A DNA stretch of 64,000 nucleotides from Ruminiclostridium cellobioparum subsp. termitidis CT1112 (GTDB taxonomy: Bacteria > Bacillota > Clostridia > Acetivibrionales > DSM-1351). Of this stretch, positions 35,065-43,143 are shown piece by piece. Under the pieces are notes generated by a model, which saw only the letters and a list, made by a program, of their open reading frames with translations, had not been told where the DNA came from and did not search any database. The number at the start of each line of letters is the position of its first letter. Position 1 is the first letter of the stretch. The translations under genes and the position numbers were made by a program. The stretch is from the NCBI RefSeq assembly GCF_000350485.1, contig NZ_AORV01000027.1, positions 1-64,000 of the forward strand. Direction: 5' to 3'.

Positions 35065-36498
35065 TCAATCCAGTTGTTCATAAGAAATCATCAATACAGA
35101 TTTAGTATTATCAGTTACTTTATAATTATCACTTGTTTTATTTCCTATAATCCAAATAATCTCCTTATTTATTGCAATTAATGGAAACCCGTCACGCCGG
35201 TTTTTAGGAATTTTTATATCAATAAAGTATTCTTTCAGTTTTTTCGTGCCATTTGCCTTAAGCGGCTTGAAAATATCACCATCTCGTCTGTTTCTTACCA
35301 CCGGTTGAAAATCCTTGTTTATGTCAAGTTTATTTTTTATCTTTTCAAAATCGAAAAATTCTTTGTAAATTCCCTTTTGCCGGCCGATAAAAGCTTTGCA
35401 CTGTTCTGTATTATTGAAATTCAGTATTTCACTGTTAATCCTGCTATTTAATATATTAATTTCAGTATGGCCGGGCAGTTTTAAGCAGTACTCAAATTTT
35501 TCGGTCTTTTCATCCTCCTGTTTTTGTATGGTTATGGAGTTATAGGATTTCACAACCCTGTAGCCCAGCGGCAAATCCAAACCGGCGCCTGTACGTCCGT
35601 CTGACACAAGCTGCAGCAGCTTTTCCACATGTACATACTCAAGCCCTGTTGCAATACCGCTGGCATCAATAAATGCCTGCCTTAAAACCCGGCTGCCCAC
35701 AGCCCGGTGTAATGGGGCCAGTACTCTCAAATCCAGCTCTATGAAAGACTCCCTTTTAACCAGCACCGCTTTTTCATAGTATAATTCAGAATTATATCGT
35801 AAAAAATCCTCGTCTGCCACTATAATTTTTGATAAACGCAATAAATTCTCGGTAATATCGGTCCCCACGGCCTTATTTATCTCCGGCAGGACATTTAAGC
35901 GTATGCGGTTTCTGAAATAATCGGTGTGGAGATTTGAGCTGTCGGTGATTGCTTTAAGGCCGTTACTCCCCACATATTCCTCGATCTGCGCCCTGTCGGC
36001 GTCCAGCAGAGGCCTGATTATGTTATCCCTTTTGTACTCAATCCCTTTAAGGCCCTCAGGACCTGTTCCCCGGAATATTCTCATAAGCAGAGTTTCGGCC
36101 TGATCATTCCTGGAATGGGCTACAGCTATTTTATTCGCCGATTTTTCGGCGGCTATCCGTTTGAAGGTTTCGTACCTGGCATTTCTGCCTGCCTCCTCCA
36201 GGGATATTTTCTCATTCCGGGCCTTTTGGGCAATGTCGATTCTTACTGCGGTCGCATCAAGGCCCATCCGGGCGCAAAAAGCCAGAACAAAGTCCTCGTC
36301 ACGCATAGCCTCCTGGCCCCGCAGCATGTGATTAATATGAACAGGATAAAGTTTCAGAGAGAATTCCTCTGCTATGGAATACAGAATATGGAGAAGGCAT
36401 ACTGAGTCATACCCTCCGGATATGCCCACCACGATACCATCTCCATATTTAATAAGATCATTCTTTTTAATTGTATCTAAAACCTGTTGTTTCAGCAT
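35065..36498 (-). CDS. tilS: tRNA(Ile)-lysidine synthase
   Basis: About 477 residues. Modifies C34 of the tRNA-Ile CAU anticodon so that it reads AUA. The PP-loop ATPase motif VVGISGGYDSVCLLHILY is near the start (family consensus SGGxDS), with HINHMLRGQEAMRDEDFV and AVAHSRNDQAETLLMRIFRGTGPEGLKG following. The C-terminal TilS domain contains NRRDGDIFKPLKANGTKKLKEYFIDIKIPKNRRDGFPLI. Start: AGAGGATTT before the ATG at 36498; the frame is open 25 codons upstream without a better site. Confidence 0.96.
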   Translation of the reverse strand: MLKQQVLDTIKKNDLIKYGDGIVVGISGGYDSVCLLHILYSIAEEFSLKLYPVHINHMLRGQEAMRDEDFVLAFCARMGLDATAVRIDIAQKARNEKISLEEAGRNARYETFKRIAAEKSANKIAVAHSRNDQAETLLMRIFRGTGPEGLKGIEYKRDNIIRPLLDADRAQIEEYVGSNGLKAITDSSNLHTDYFRNRIRLNVLPEINKAVGTDITENLLRLSKIIVADEDFLRYNSELYYEKAVLVKRESFIELDLRVLAPLHRAVGSRVLRQAFIDASGIATGLEYVHVEKLLQLVSDGRTGAGLDLPLGYRVVKSYNSITIQKQEDEKTEKFEYCLKLPGHTEINILNSRINSEILNFNNTEQCKAFIGRQKGIYKEFFDFEKIKNKLDINKDFQPVVRNRRDGDIFKPLKANGTKKLKEYFIDIKIPKNRRDGFPLIAINKEIIWIIGNKTSDNYKVTDNTKSVLMISYEQLD

Positions 36499-36576
36499 AT
36501 AAATCCTCTTGTTAAGGAATGTGCAATAGATTTTTTTCAATCCGGCTGAAAACCGGCCTTCATTGCCAAGCACTGA

Positions 36577-37917
36577 CTACTGCCTGAATTTCTCCAGATT
36601 GGCAAACTTGGTATACTGTCCAAGCCATACCATCTCCACAGTACCGGTCGAACCACTTCTGTGTTTTGCAAGAATAATCTCTGCAATGTTTTTCTTTTCG
36701 GTGTCGGGATTATAATAGTCATCCCTGTATAAAAACATAACGATATCGGCATCCTGCTCTATTGCTCCCGATTCTCTCAAATCACTGAGAATGGGTCTGT
36801 GATCCGTTCTGGTTTCAGCAGCACGGCTCAGCTGTGACAGACATATGACCGGGACATTTATTTCCTTTGCAAGGATCTTCAGAGAACGGGATATTTCGGA
36901 TATTTCCTGCTGCCTGTTCTCACTCCTCGATCTGCTCCCCTGCATAAGCTGCAGATAGTCTATGACTACCAGCCCCAAATTATGCTCAAGCTTCATTCTC
37001 CTGCATTTTGCCCTGATTTCTGTTATTGAAATACCCGGCGTATCATCAATGAATATCGGTGCTTCGGACAGGGGGCCCAAAGCTCTGGCAACCTTCTGCC
37101 AGTCATTGTCCTCAAGCTGTCCCGTCTTCATTTTATTACTGTCCACCATGGCTTCACTGCAAAGCATTCTGTTTACCAACTGCTCCTTGGACATTTCCAG
37201 GCTGAATAATGCAACGGGAATCCCGCTGTGAACTGCTGCATTTTGAGCCAGATTCAAGGCAAAGGCGGTCTTTCCCATGGCAGGTCTTGCCGCTATCAGA
37301 ACCAGGTCCGAATTATGTAAGCCCGAGGTCTTAAAATCCAGATCCACAAAGCCTGTGGGAATCCCGGTTATGTGCCCCTTGTTATTATATAATTCCTCAA
37401 GCTTGTTAAAAGTATCAACAAGCACATCCTTAATGGGAACAAACCCCTGAGAGCTTCTTTTCTGAAGAATATCAAATATGTTTTGTTCGGCCTTGTCCAG
37501 TATGAAGGAGACTTCTTCAGATGCATTGAACCCAAGATCCACTATATCTGAGGATGCCTTTATAAGCCTTCTCAAAAGAGACTTCTCTTCAACAATCTTC
37601 GCATAATGTTTGACATTTGCCGTTGTGGGCACATCTGTTGCAATGTTTGTCAGGTATTCCAGCCCGCCTACCAGATCCAGCTTGCCATGAAGCCTCAGAC
37701 GTTCGGAAACGGTTATGAGATCTATGGGCTGAGCCTTGTCAAACAGTTCTATAATTACATCGTATATTTCCTTGTGGTCTGGTCTGTAGAAATCCTCCGG
37801 CTTAAGAACTTCCATTACGACAGGAATTACTTCCTTGTCTATCAGCATTGATCCTATAACTGATTGTTCAGCCTCTACGCTTTGAGGAGGAATTCTGCCA
37901 AGAGCTCCTAAATCCAT
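36577..37917 (-). CDS. dnaB: Replicative DNA helicase DnaB
   Basis: 446 residues, hexameric helicase at the fork. N-terminal domain (PPQSVEAEQSVIGSMLIDKEVIPVVMEVLKPEDFYRPDHKEIYDVI), linker, then RecA-like motor with Walker A LIAARPAMGKTAFALNLAQNAA, Walker B LGLVVIDYLQLMQGS, and the C-terminal ILSDLRESGAIEQDADIVMFLYRD and ILAKHRSGSTGTVEM. No intein is present. It follows rplI by 28 nt. Confidence 0.98.
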   Translation of the reverse strand: MDLGALGRIPPQSVEAEQSVIGSMLIDKEVIPVVMEVLKPEDFYRPDHKEIYDVIIELFDKAQPIDLITVSERLRLHGKLDLVGGLEYLTNIATDVPTTANVKHYAKIVEEKSLLRRLIKASSDIVDLGFNASEEVSFILDKAEQNIFDILQKRSSQGFVPIKDVLVDTFNKLEELYNNKGHITGIPTGFVDLDFKTSGLHNSDLVLIAARPAMGKTAFALNLAQNAAVHSGIPVALFSLEMSKEQLVNRMLCSEAMVDSNKMKTGQLEDNDWQKVARALGPLSEAPIFIDDTPGISITEIRAKCRRMKLEHNLGLVVIDYLQLMQGSRSRSENRQQEISEISRSLKILAKEINVPVICLSQLSRAAETRTDHRPILSDLRESGAIEQDADIVMFLYRDDYYNPDTEKKNIAEIILAKHRSGSTGTVEMVWLGQYTKFANLEKFRQ

Positions 37918-37945
37918 GTCATTTCCCCATTCTTCCTTTGCGTTT

Positions 37946-38392
37946 TTACAGGCTTTCTATCTTTACAGTAAATTTTGAGCTTACTTCGGGATAAAGCTTG
38001 ACTTCAACCTCAAAAGTACCAACGGATTTTATTGCATCAGGCATGACCAGCTTTTTCTTATCAATATCAAGTTTATGCTGGGTTTTCAGGGTTTCGGCAA
38101 CATCCTTGCTGGTGATTGATCCGAATAATTTTCCGTTTTCACCGGCCTTGACCTTTATGGTTGCTGTAATGCTCTTTATCTTATTAGCCAGCTCTTTAGC
38201 CTGGGCTATTTCCTTTTCTTTTTTATGGGCTTCGGCTTCCTTTCTGGTCTTCATGATATTCATATTTGCAGCAGTTGCTTCCACTGCAAGCCCCTTTGGA
38301 AACAGGAAGTTTCTCGCATATCCGTCGCTGGCTTCCACCATCTGTTCCTTCTTGCCCAATCCCTTAACATCTTCTTTTAAAATAACTTTCAT
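37946..38392 (-). CDS. rplI: 50S ribosomal protein L9
   Basis: 148 residues: N-terminal domain MKVILKEDVKGLGKKEQMVEASDGYARNFLFPKGLAVEAT, long connecting helix, and a C-terminal domain (GKLFGSITSKDVAETLKTQHKLDIDKKKLVMPDAIKSVGTFEVEVKLYPEVSSKFTVKI). The AUG is preceded by GGAGG and by a tandem-hairpin leader that also occurs before the mazG-like gene. Confidence 0.98.
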   Translation of the reverse strand: MKVILKEDVKGLGKKEQMVEASDGYARNFLFPKGLAVEATAANMNIMKTRKEAEAHKKEKEIAQAKELANKIKSITATIKVKAGENGKLFGSITSKDVAETLKTQHKLDIDKKKLVMPDAIKSVGTFEVEVKLYPEVSSKFTVKIESL

Positions 38393-38406
38393 AATTAACC
38401 TCCATG

Positions 38407-38445
38407 AGCCATATTATGGCTTTGAGCCGCATAGCGGCCACAAAA
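38407..38445 (-). promoter_or_regulatory. Tandem-hairpin leader of rplI (copy 1)
   Basis: The minus strand reads TTTTGTGGCCGC-TAT-GCGGCTCAA followed by AGCCATAATATGGCT and then GGAGGTTAATT and the rplI ATG. Two short perfect hairpins thus stand directly before the ribosome site. Nearly the same 40 nt plus ribosome site occurs at 40895-40935. Confidence 0.65.
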
Positions 38446-38503
38446 CTGTAATGAAATCTTTTCACTCTCTCATCCGCTGTAAGGCGAATAAAGAAGTTGA
38501 CAG

Positions 38504-40507
38504 CTATTCCTTGTTCAAACTGTCAATGTATTCATAAATTGCGGTTTTCAGACTTTCCTTGGCCTCCTGGATCGACACATTTTCGATCTGGGCTCCTGCA
38601 ACGGTCATGTGCCCGCCTCCGCCCAGCTTTTCAAGGATCATCTGAACATTGATCTCACCAAGTGATCTTCCGCTGATGACCACCTCTCCCTCATGATAAC
38701 TGAGAACAAAAGCCGCAACAAGTCCCGAAAGGCTCAAAAGCTGATCTGCCGCCTGTGCTGCAATCAACTGTGCATTTTTTATATTTGTCGGACAAGTTGA
38801 GATCGCAATATTATCATACACTACTTCGGCATCTTTTACTATATTTGATATTGTAATATACGTTTTCAAATCGTTCTGGAACAGCTGCTTGACCGAGACG
38901 GTATCCACGCCCTGCCTTCTCAGGTAAGATGCTGCTTCAAAAGTTCTGACCCCGGTTTTGAATATAAAGTTTTTGGTGTCTACCACTATTCCCGCATACA
39001 GAGCTTCTGTTTCAATATTGGTAAGCCTGATTTTCTCTTCAAGATACTGCAGCAGCTCGGTAACCAGCTCGCAGGCTGAGGATGCGTAGGTCTCCTGGTA
39101 GGAAAGCACCGCGTCCTGTATAAAGTCGGCTCCGCGCCTGTGATGGTCTATTATGACTATCTGATCTGTCATCCTGAGAAGCTCGGGTGTTTCTGTAAAG
39201 CTCGGCCTGTGGGTATCAACCACTATCAGCAGGGTTTTCTTTGTTATGATATCAAGGGCTTCGTTTCTGCCCACAAAAACATTGCTGTATTCAGGCTCCT
39301 TTGCAAGCTTGTTTAGTATTGAATCAATATTTGCATTTGAATGATTCAGCACTATATTTACGCGTTTGTCGCGGCTTTTTACTATTCTGTATATGCCCAA
39401 TGCAGCACCAAGGCTGTCAATATCCGCATTTTCATGTCCCATTATCAGTACTGACGGCGCCTGATCAATCAAACCCCTCAACGCGTAAGCAATGACTCTC
39501 GCCTTGACCCTTGTCCGCTTCTCAAGCTCCCTGTTGCGGCCACCAAAGAATCTGAAATTGTCTCCGTCCTTTATTACGACGTGGTCGCCGCCCCGGCCCA
39601 GCGCAATATCTATTCCGGCATAGGCATTCTGAAGGTTTTCAACAATTGTAGGAGCATTTATGCCCATACCTATACTCAAAGTCACAGGTATTTTGTTCCC
39701 CAGATTGATCTCTTTTACTGTCTCAAGGATTTCAAATTTCTTCTCTTCCAATTCCTTTAAATACTTGAAGGCATGGATGCACAAATATTTATCTCTTTCA
39801 AACTTCTTCAGTATACCTCCGGTATGGCTTATCCAGCTGGTAATCTTCTTTTCTATCTCAGCCAGCATCTGAGGCCTCTTTGAGTCCTCAAGACTCTGCA
39901 TCAGATCATCGTAATTGTCAATAACAATAACACCTACCGTATTTTTGTTGTCCTCAAACTTTTGTTTTTCATTTACAAGCTCGGTATTATCTACAAAGTA
40001 GAGCATCACAATAACGCTCTCCTTGTCGTTGTTGTCATCAACCTTCACAAGATTGCCCAATACGGAATAGTAGCGGTTGTTAATGGTGACATCCCTGGAA
40101 ATATTTATACTGTCTCCCTCTGTAAGCTGGGGCCTTATTTCATTAATAAGGTTTGAAACCGTCTTCTGAAGAAGGTTATCATCTTCAAAAATACACCTGA
40201 AGGAAGAATTGTACCAGACAGTTGTCCCGTCAAGTTCAGCCAGCACCAGAGGCATGGGAAAATTGAGCAGGGTATCCTTTGTGGCACAGTCGATGTTAAA
40301 TGTGAGTGTTTCTATGTATTTAGTTATTTCTCTGTTCCTGATATGGTTTGATTTATAATTGTAAATAACGAGAAAAATAAATAAAACAAATCCAGGAATA
40401 GCTACCAATGGATTTAATATTGTAATTATCACAATCAAAAATAAAATTACCCAAAGATAGAAACCTGCCTTTGGAATAAAAATACGTGATAGTTTTTTGT
40501 TATCCAT
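38504..40507 (-). CDS. gdpP: GdpP-type cyclic-di-AMP phosphodiesterase
   Basis: 667 residues. Two membrane helices near 15-50, a degenerate PAS region (about 80-150), a degenerate GGDEF domain (about 170-310; LSIGMGINAP instead of an active GGDEF signature), then DHH (MGHENADIDSLGAALGIYRI near 355; VDTHRPS; IIDHHRRGADF near 430) and DHHA1 with LGGGGHMTVAGAQIE near 640. GdpP hydrolyses c-di-AMP to pApA and affects potassium and cell-wall homeostasis. It stands upstream of rplI as in Bacillus. Confidence 0.95.
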   Translation of the reverse strand: MDNKKLSRIFIPKAGFYLWVILFLIVIITILNPLVAIPGFVLFIFLVIYNYKSNHIRNREITKYIETLTFNIDCATKDTLLNFPMPLVLAELDGTTVWYNSSFRCIFEDDNLLQKTVSNLINEIRPQLTEGDSINISRDVTINNRYYSVLGNLVKVDDNNDKESVIVMLYFVDNTELVNEKQKFEDNKNTVGVIVIDNYDDLMQSLEDSKRPQMLAEIEKKITSWISHTGGILKKFERDKYLCIHAFKYLKELEEKKFEILETVKEINLGNKIPVTLSIGMGINAPTIVENLQNAYAGIDIALGRGGDHVVIKDGDNFRFFGGRNRELEKRTRVKARVIAYALRGLIDQAPSVLIMGHENADIDSLGAALGIYRIVKSRDKRVNIVLNHSNANIDSILNKLAKEPEYSNVFVGRNEALDIITKKTLLIVVDTHRPSFTETPELLRMTDQIVIIDHHRRGADFIQDAVLSYQETYASSACELVTELLQYLEEKIRLTNIETEALYAGIVVDTKNFIFKTGVRTFEAASYLRRQGVDTVSVKQLFQNDLKTYITISNIVKDAEVVYDNIAISTCPTNIKNAQLIAAQAADQLLSLSGLVAAFVLSYHEGEVVISGRSLGEINVQMILEKLGGGGHMTVAGAQIENVSIQEAKESLKTAIYEYIDSLNKE

Positions 40508-40537
40508 TTAAAAATCTCCTCTTGCCCAGCACACGAC

Positions 40538-40882
40538 TCAGGCCCCCTGTCTTCTTCCTCTTGAGCTGTTCAAATGCCTTGAAAGCTCCGAGAGATCCCC
40601 ATAATATTTTTCTACATCATGGTTTTCAACAAGACCAAGTCTTATCTTATTTTCAATCTTAGTTTCAATTGCTCTATAATTAATTCCAAATCTTTTTCCA
40701 AGAAGATAACAGATTAAAATTATATTGGCAAGAGTGTCTGAAATGGTGTCCGAAACCTCTTCCCCGACTCCGTTTACCAGCGCCTTGAACAAGTTGGCCA
40801 CATCTGTCAGAAGCTCACTTTTCAGCCAGTCAATAATTTTAATATTTCTCGTAATATCCAGTTGATTATCAAATGAAGCCAT
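40538..40882 (-). CDS. MazG-like family protein
   Basis: 114 residues, all helical. The EVSDTISDTLANIILICYLLGKRFGINYRAIETKIENKIRLG part has the acidic ExxD-type positions and helix pattern of MazG-like nucleotide pyrophosphohydrolases, a small clostridial subgroup. Whether it hydrolyses a nucleotide is unknown. It begins an apparent operon with gdpP, rplI and dnaB, and its leader carries the same tandem hairpin as rplI. The C-terminus is basic (SSRGRRQGA). Confidence 0.82.
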   Translation of the reverse strand: MASFDNQLDITRNIKIIDWLKSELLTDVANLFKALVNGVGEEVSDTISDTLANIILICYLLGKRFGINYRAIETKIENKIRLGLVENHDVEKYYGDLSELSRHLNSSRGRRQGA

Positions 40883-40894
40883 ATTAACCTCCTA

Positions 40895-40935
40895 AGCCAT
40901 ATTTATGGCTTTGAGCCGCAATAGCGGCCACAAAA
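40895..40935 (-). promoter_or_regulatory. Tandem-hairpin leader of the mazG-like gene (copy 2)
   Basis: The transcript carries GCCGC-TATT-GCGGC and AGCCATAAATATGGCT directly before AGGAGGTTAAT and the start codon. It differs from copy 1 at only a few positions over about 60 nt including the ribosome site. Confidence 0.65.
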
Positions 40936-41015
40936 TGTTATGCAAGTGATTATCCTTTAAGTTTTGCATTAATAACAGGTACTACTTTCGCATTTTATTA
41001 TTTAACCGTTCCTAA

Positions 41016-41024
41016 ATTATACCA
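41016..41024 (-). promoter_or_regulatory. Extended -10 promoter of the mazG-like - gdpP - rplI - dnaB unit
   Basis: TGGTATAAT is a consensus extended -10 box; no good -35 is present, which is usual for this class. It predicts a leader of about 125 nt that includes the tandem hairpin. Confidence 0.5.
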
Positions 41025-41106
41025 CTTATAAGGTTATTTGACTTCATTTCCCGGCTATAACGCACAGGTTCAACAGGAATTTTTTCCGCTGTATAAAAAA
41101 TTCATG

Positions 41107-41994
41107 TTATATTTTACCCGCAAATGCAGGATAAGAACCAAGAAATTTATAAAAGGAGGTTTTCCTCTTCACCATGGTCAGAGCATCATGTACATCCGGA
41201 TCTTCAATATGCCCGTCTATATCAACAAAAAATATGTATTGCCCCAGCGCACTCTTCGAGGGTCTGGATTCAATCCTTGTCATGTTTATATCCCACAGGC
41301 TGAATATGTCCAACACCCTGTAAAGGCTTCCCGGCTTGTTATCGGTTGAAAACACAATAGAGGTTTTATCTGCACCTGTCTTTGCTTTTAAGGACCTGGC
41401 TATTATAACAAACCTGGTGTGGTTGTTTTCATTGTCCTGGATATTTGTCTCCAGAACCTCAAGTCCATAGATTTTTGCTGCAATTTTCGAAGTAATGGCC
41501 GCGCAGGTGCCATCCCCGTCAACCACCTTCTGAGCTGCTTTTGAAGTACTGTTTTCCTCCAGTTGGACAACTCCCGGAAAATTTGTGTTCAGATAGTTTC
41601 TGCACTGGCCCAGGGGCTGCGGATGGGACATTAAAACCTTTATGTCTTCCGCCTTTGTACCTTGTTTTGCCACAAGATTAAGGTTTACAGGTATGATAAA
41701 TTCGTCAACGATGAACATGTCCTCTTCTTTTGCAAGCACATCCAGAGTGACATTTACAGCACCTTCAAGGGAATTTTCTATAGGGACTATCGCCTCGTCA
41801 ACCTCTCCGTCCTTAAGTGCACAAAGGACATCTTTTATGGAATGGTATTCCTTTAATTCATATGCTTTATTTTGCCCCGACCTGTATCCTTCAACAGCCT
41901 CGTGGGAGAAAGTCCCCTTTGGCCCTAAAAAACCTATGCTTTTATTCATGTATTGAAAATATCCATCCTTTACTTCAATTCCTTCAATCCCCAC
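41107..41994 (-). CDS. pheA: Prephenate dehydratase
   Basis: Catalyses prephenate to phenylpyruvate in phenylalanine synthesis. The catalytic domain starts IGFLGPKGTFSHEAVEGY, with AIVPIENSLEGAVNVTLDVL and DGDGTCAAITSKIAAKIYGLEVLETNIQDNENNHTRFVII (TRF motif) following. A C-terminal ACT domain (NKPGSLYRVLDIFSLWDINMTRIESRPSK) carries the ESRP phenylalanine-binding motif, implying feedback inhibition. Not fused to chorismate mutase. The start is either the GTG at 41994, behind AAGGTGAT, or the ATG 15 codons later; the former has the better site. Confidence 0.96.
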   Translation of the reverse strand: MGIEGIEVKDGYFQYMNKSIGFLGPKGTFSHEAVEGYRSGQNKAYELKEYHSIKDVLCALKDGEVDEAIVPIENSLEGAVNVTLDVLAKEEDMFIVDEFIIPVNLNLVAKQGTKAEDIKVLMSHPQPLGQCRNYLNTNFPGVVQLEENSTSKAAQKVVDGDGTCAAITSKIAAKIYGLEVLETNIQDNENNHTRFVIIARSLKAKTGADKTSIVFSTDNKPGSLYRVLDIFSLWDINMTRIESRPSKSALGQYIFFVDIDGHIEDPDVHDALTMVKRKTSFYKFLGSYPAFAGKI

Positions 41995-42214
41995 TGTAAT
42001 ATATCACCTTATACACAAACAGGCAAGGAAAAGAGGTAAAAATATCATATCACTCTTTTCCTGTTTTTCCAACAGGGATGGGGTAAATTCCAATAAGTTT
42101 GAAAAGCAGGTTCCTTTACTTGCTATTGATTTATGATAAAATTTCTGTCAAAATATATAGATAAAGAACAGACGTTTGCTTTATTACTATAATACATATA
42201 ACAGGAGGATAGTT

Positions 42215-42889
42215 ATGAGTTTTAACGGTATTACCGGAGATGCGCTCAGGTTTTTATTTGAAAATAGAATGAACAACAGCAAGGAATGGTATGATGCCCA
42301 TAAAGCCGATTATAAAGAGTATGTTCACAATCCTTTTACCGAACTGATAAACGAGCTTGCCCCCACTATGCTGGAGATAGACAGTCAGCTTATAACTGTC
42401 CCCTCCAAGCTTATATCCAGAGTCCGCAGGGACACCCGCTTTACCAAGGATAAAACCCTTTACAGGGATAATGTCTGGCTGGTTTTTCTAAGGGATAAGT
42501 CTCTGATGTCCACTGCCCCCTGTTTCTGGTTTGGAATAGATCAGAAGGGTTCCAGCTACGGAATAGGCTATTACGGCGCAGAACCTGCTTCAATGGCCAA
42601 TATGCGCGATATGATAGTCAACAGACATCCGGCTTTTATCATGGCCCAAAAATACTATGAAGCACAGGATAAATTCATAATAGGCGGGGAAATGTACAAA
42701 CGGACCAAATTTCCCGATCAGCCAGAAAATATAAGAACCTGGCTGGACAGAAAAAATATATATTTTGAAAGTGTGCAAAACAACTTTGAGCTGGCCTTTT
42801 CAAAGGAGCTTCCCGAGGTATTGAAAAAAGGCTTCAAGGAACTGAAGCCCATCTATGATTTTTTATGTGTTGTTGAATCGAGAATATAA
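42215..42889 (+). CDS. DUF2461 (TIGR02453) family protein
   Basis: A 224-residue protein, the only recognised plus-strand gene in the window. The family signature is clear: NGITGDALRFLFENRMNNSKEWYDAHKADYKEYVHNPF at the start, then the conserved RVRRDTRFTKDKTLYRDNVWLVF, and LPEVLKKGFKELKPIYDF near the end. Biochemical function is unknown for this family. The start ATG at 42215 follows AACAGGAGGATAG. It diverges from pheA and has a short GC stem plus T-run (TCCG-AAC-CGGA, about 42892-42910) after its stop that may be a weak terminator. Confidence 0.9.
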   Translation: MSFNGITGDALRFLFENRMNNSKEWYDAHKADYKEYVHNPFTELINELAPTMLEIDSQLITVPSKLISRVRRDTRFTKDKTLYRDNVWLVFLRDKSLMSTAPCFWFGIDQKGSSYGIGYYGAEPASMANMRDMIVNRHPAFIMAQKYYEAQDKFIIGGEMYKRTKFPDQPENIRTWLDRKNIYFESVQNNFELAFSKELPEVLKKGFKELKPIYDFLCVVESRI

Positions 42890-42921
42890 ATCCGAACCGG
42901 AGACTTTTTTATATTGCGGCA

Positions 42922-43123
42922 AAATGTAATACATGAATATCTTTTTTAGTGCGCGGAGTACAACTTCAATAAATGCGAAGCTCAATTAAAAGTACAGCCT
43001 GAAATTGTAGGCAAAACACTTGTGGTGAGCTGTACAAATTTCAGGTATGTACTTTGTGAGCAAGCCATTTATTGATGCTTGTACGGGAGCACTATTACAA
43101 TACTTTTAATATGTATTGCATTT
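42922..43123. repeat. About 200-bp foldback (MITE-like) element
   Basis: The ends AAATGTAATACAT and ATGTATTGCATTT are inverted with one mismatch. Arms continue inward: AGTGC/GCACT, GTACAA/TTGTAC, CAATAAATG/CATTTATTG, GAGCTCA-type/TGAGC, AAAGTACA/TGTACTTT and CCTGAAATT/AATTTCAGG. The whole stretch can fold into one long imperfect hairpin around 43010-43030. No coding capacity was seen. It lies between the convergent DUF2461 and GH94 genes. Confidence 0.65.
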
Positions 43124-43143
43124 GTTTGTATCAGCTCTTTAAC

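Noticed and set aside
38407-40935. The paired tandem hairpins as part of a CRISPR array
   Set aside because: Only two copies 2.5 kb apart with genes between them; no spacers and no cas genes.
42922-43123. The foldback region as a group II intron or riboswitch
   Set aside because: No intron boundary or catalytic domain motif, no downstream gene in the right orientation at a suitable distance, and the near-complete self-complementarity fits a foldback element better.
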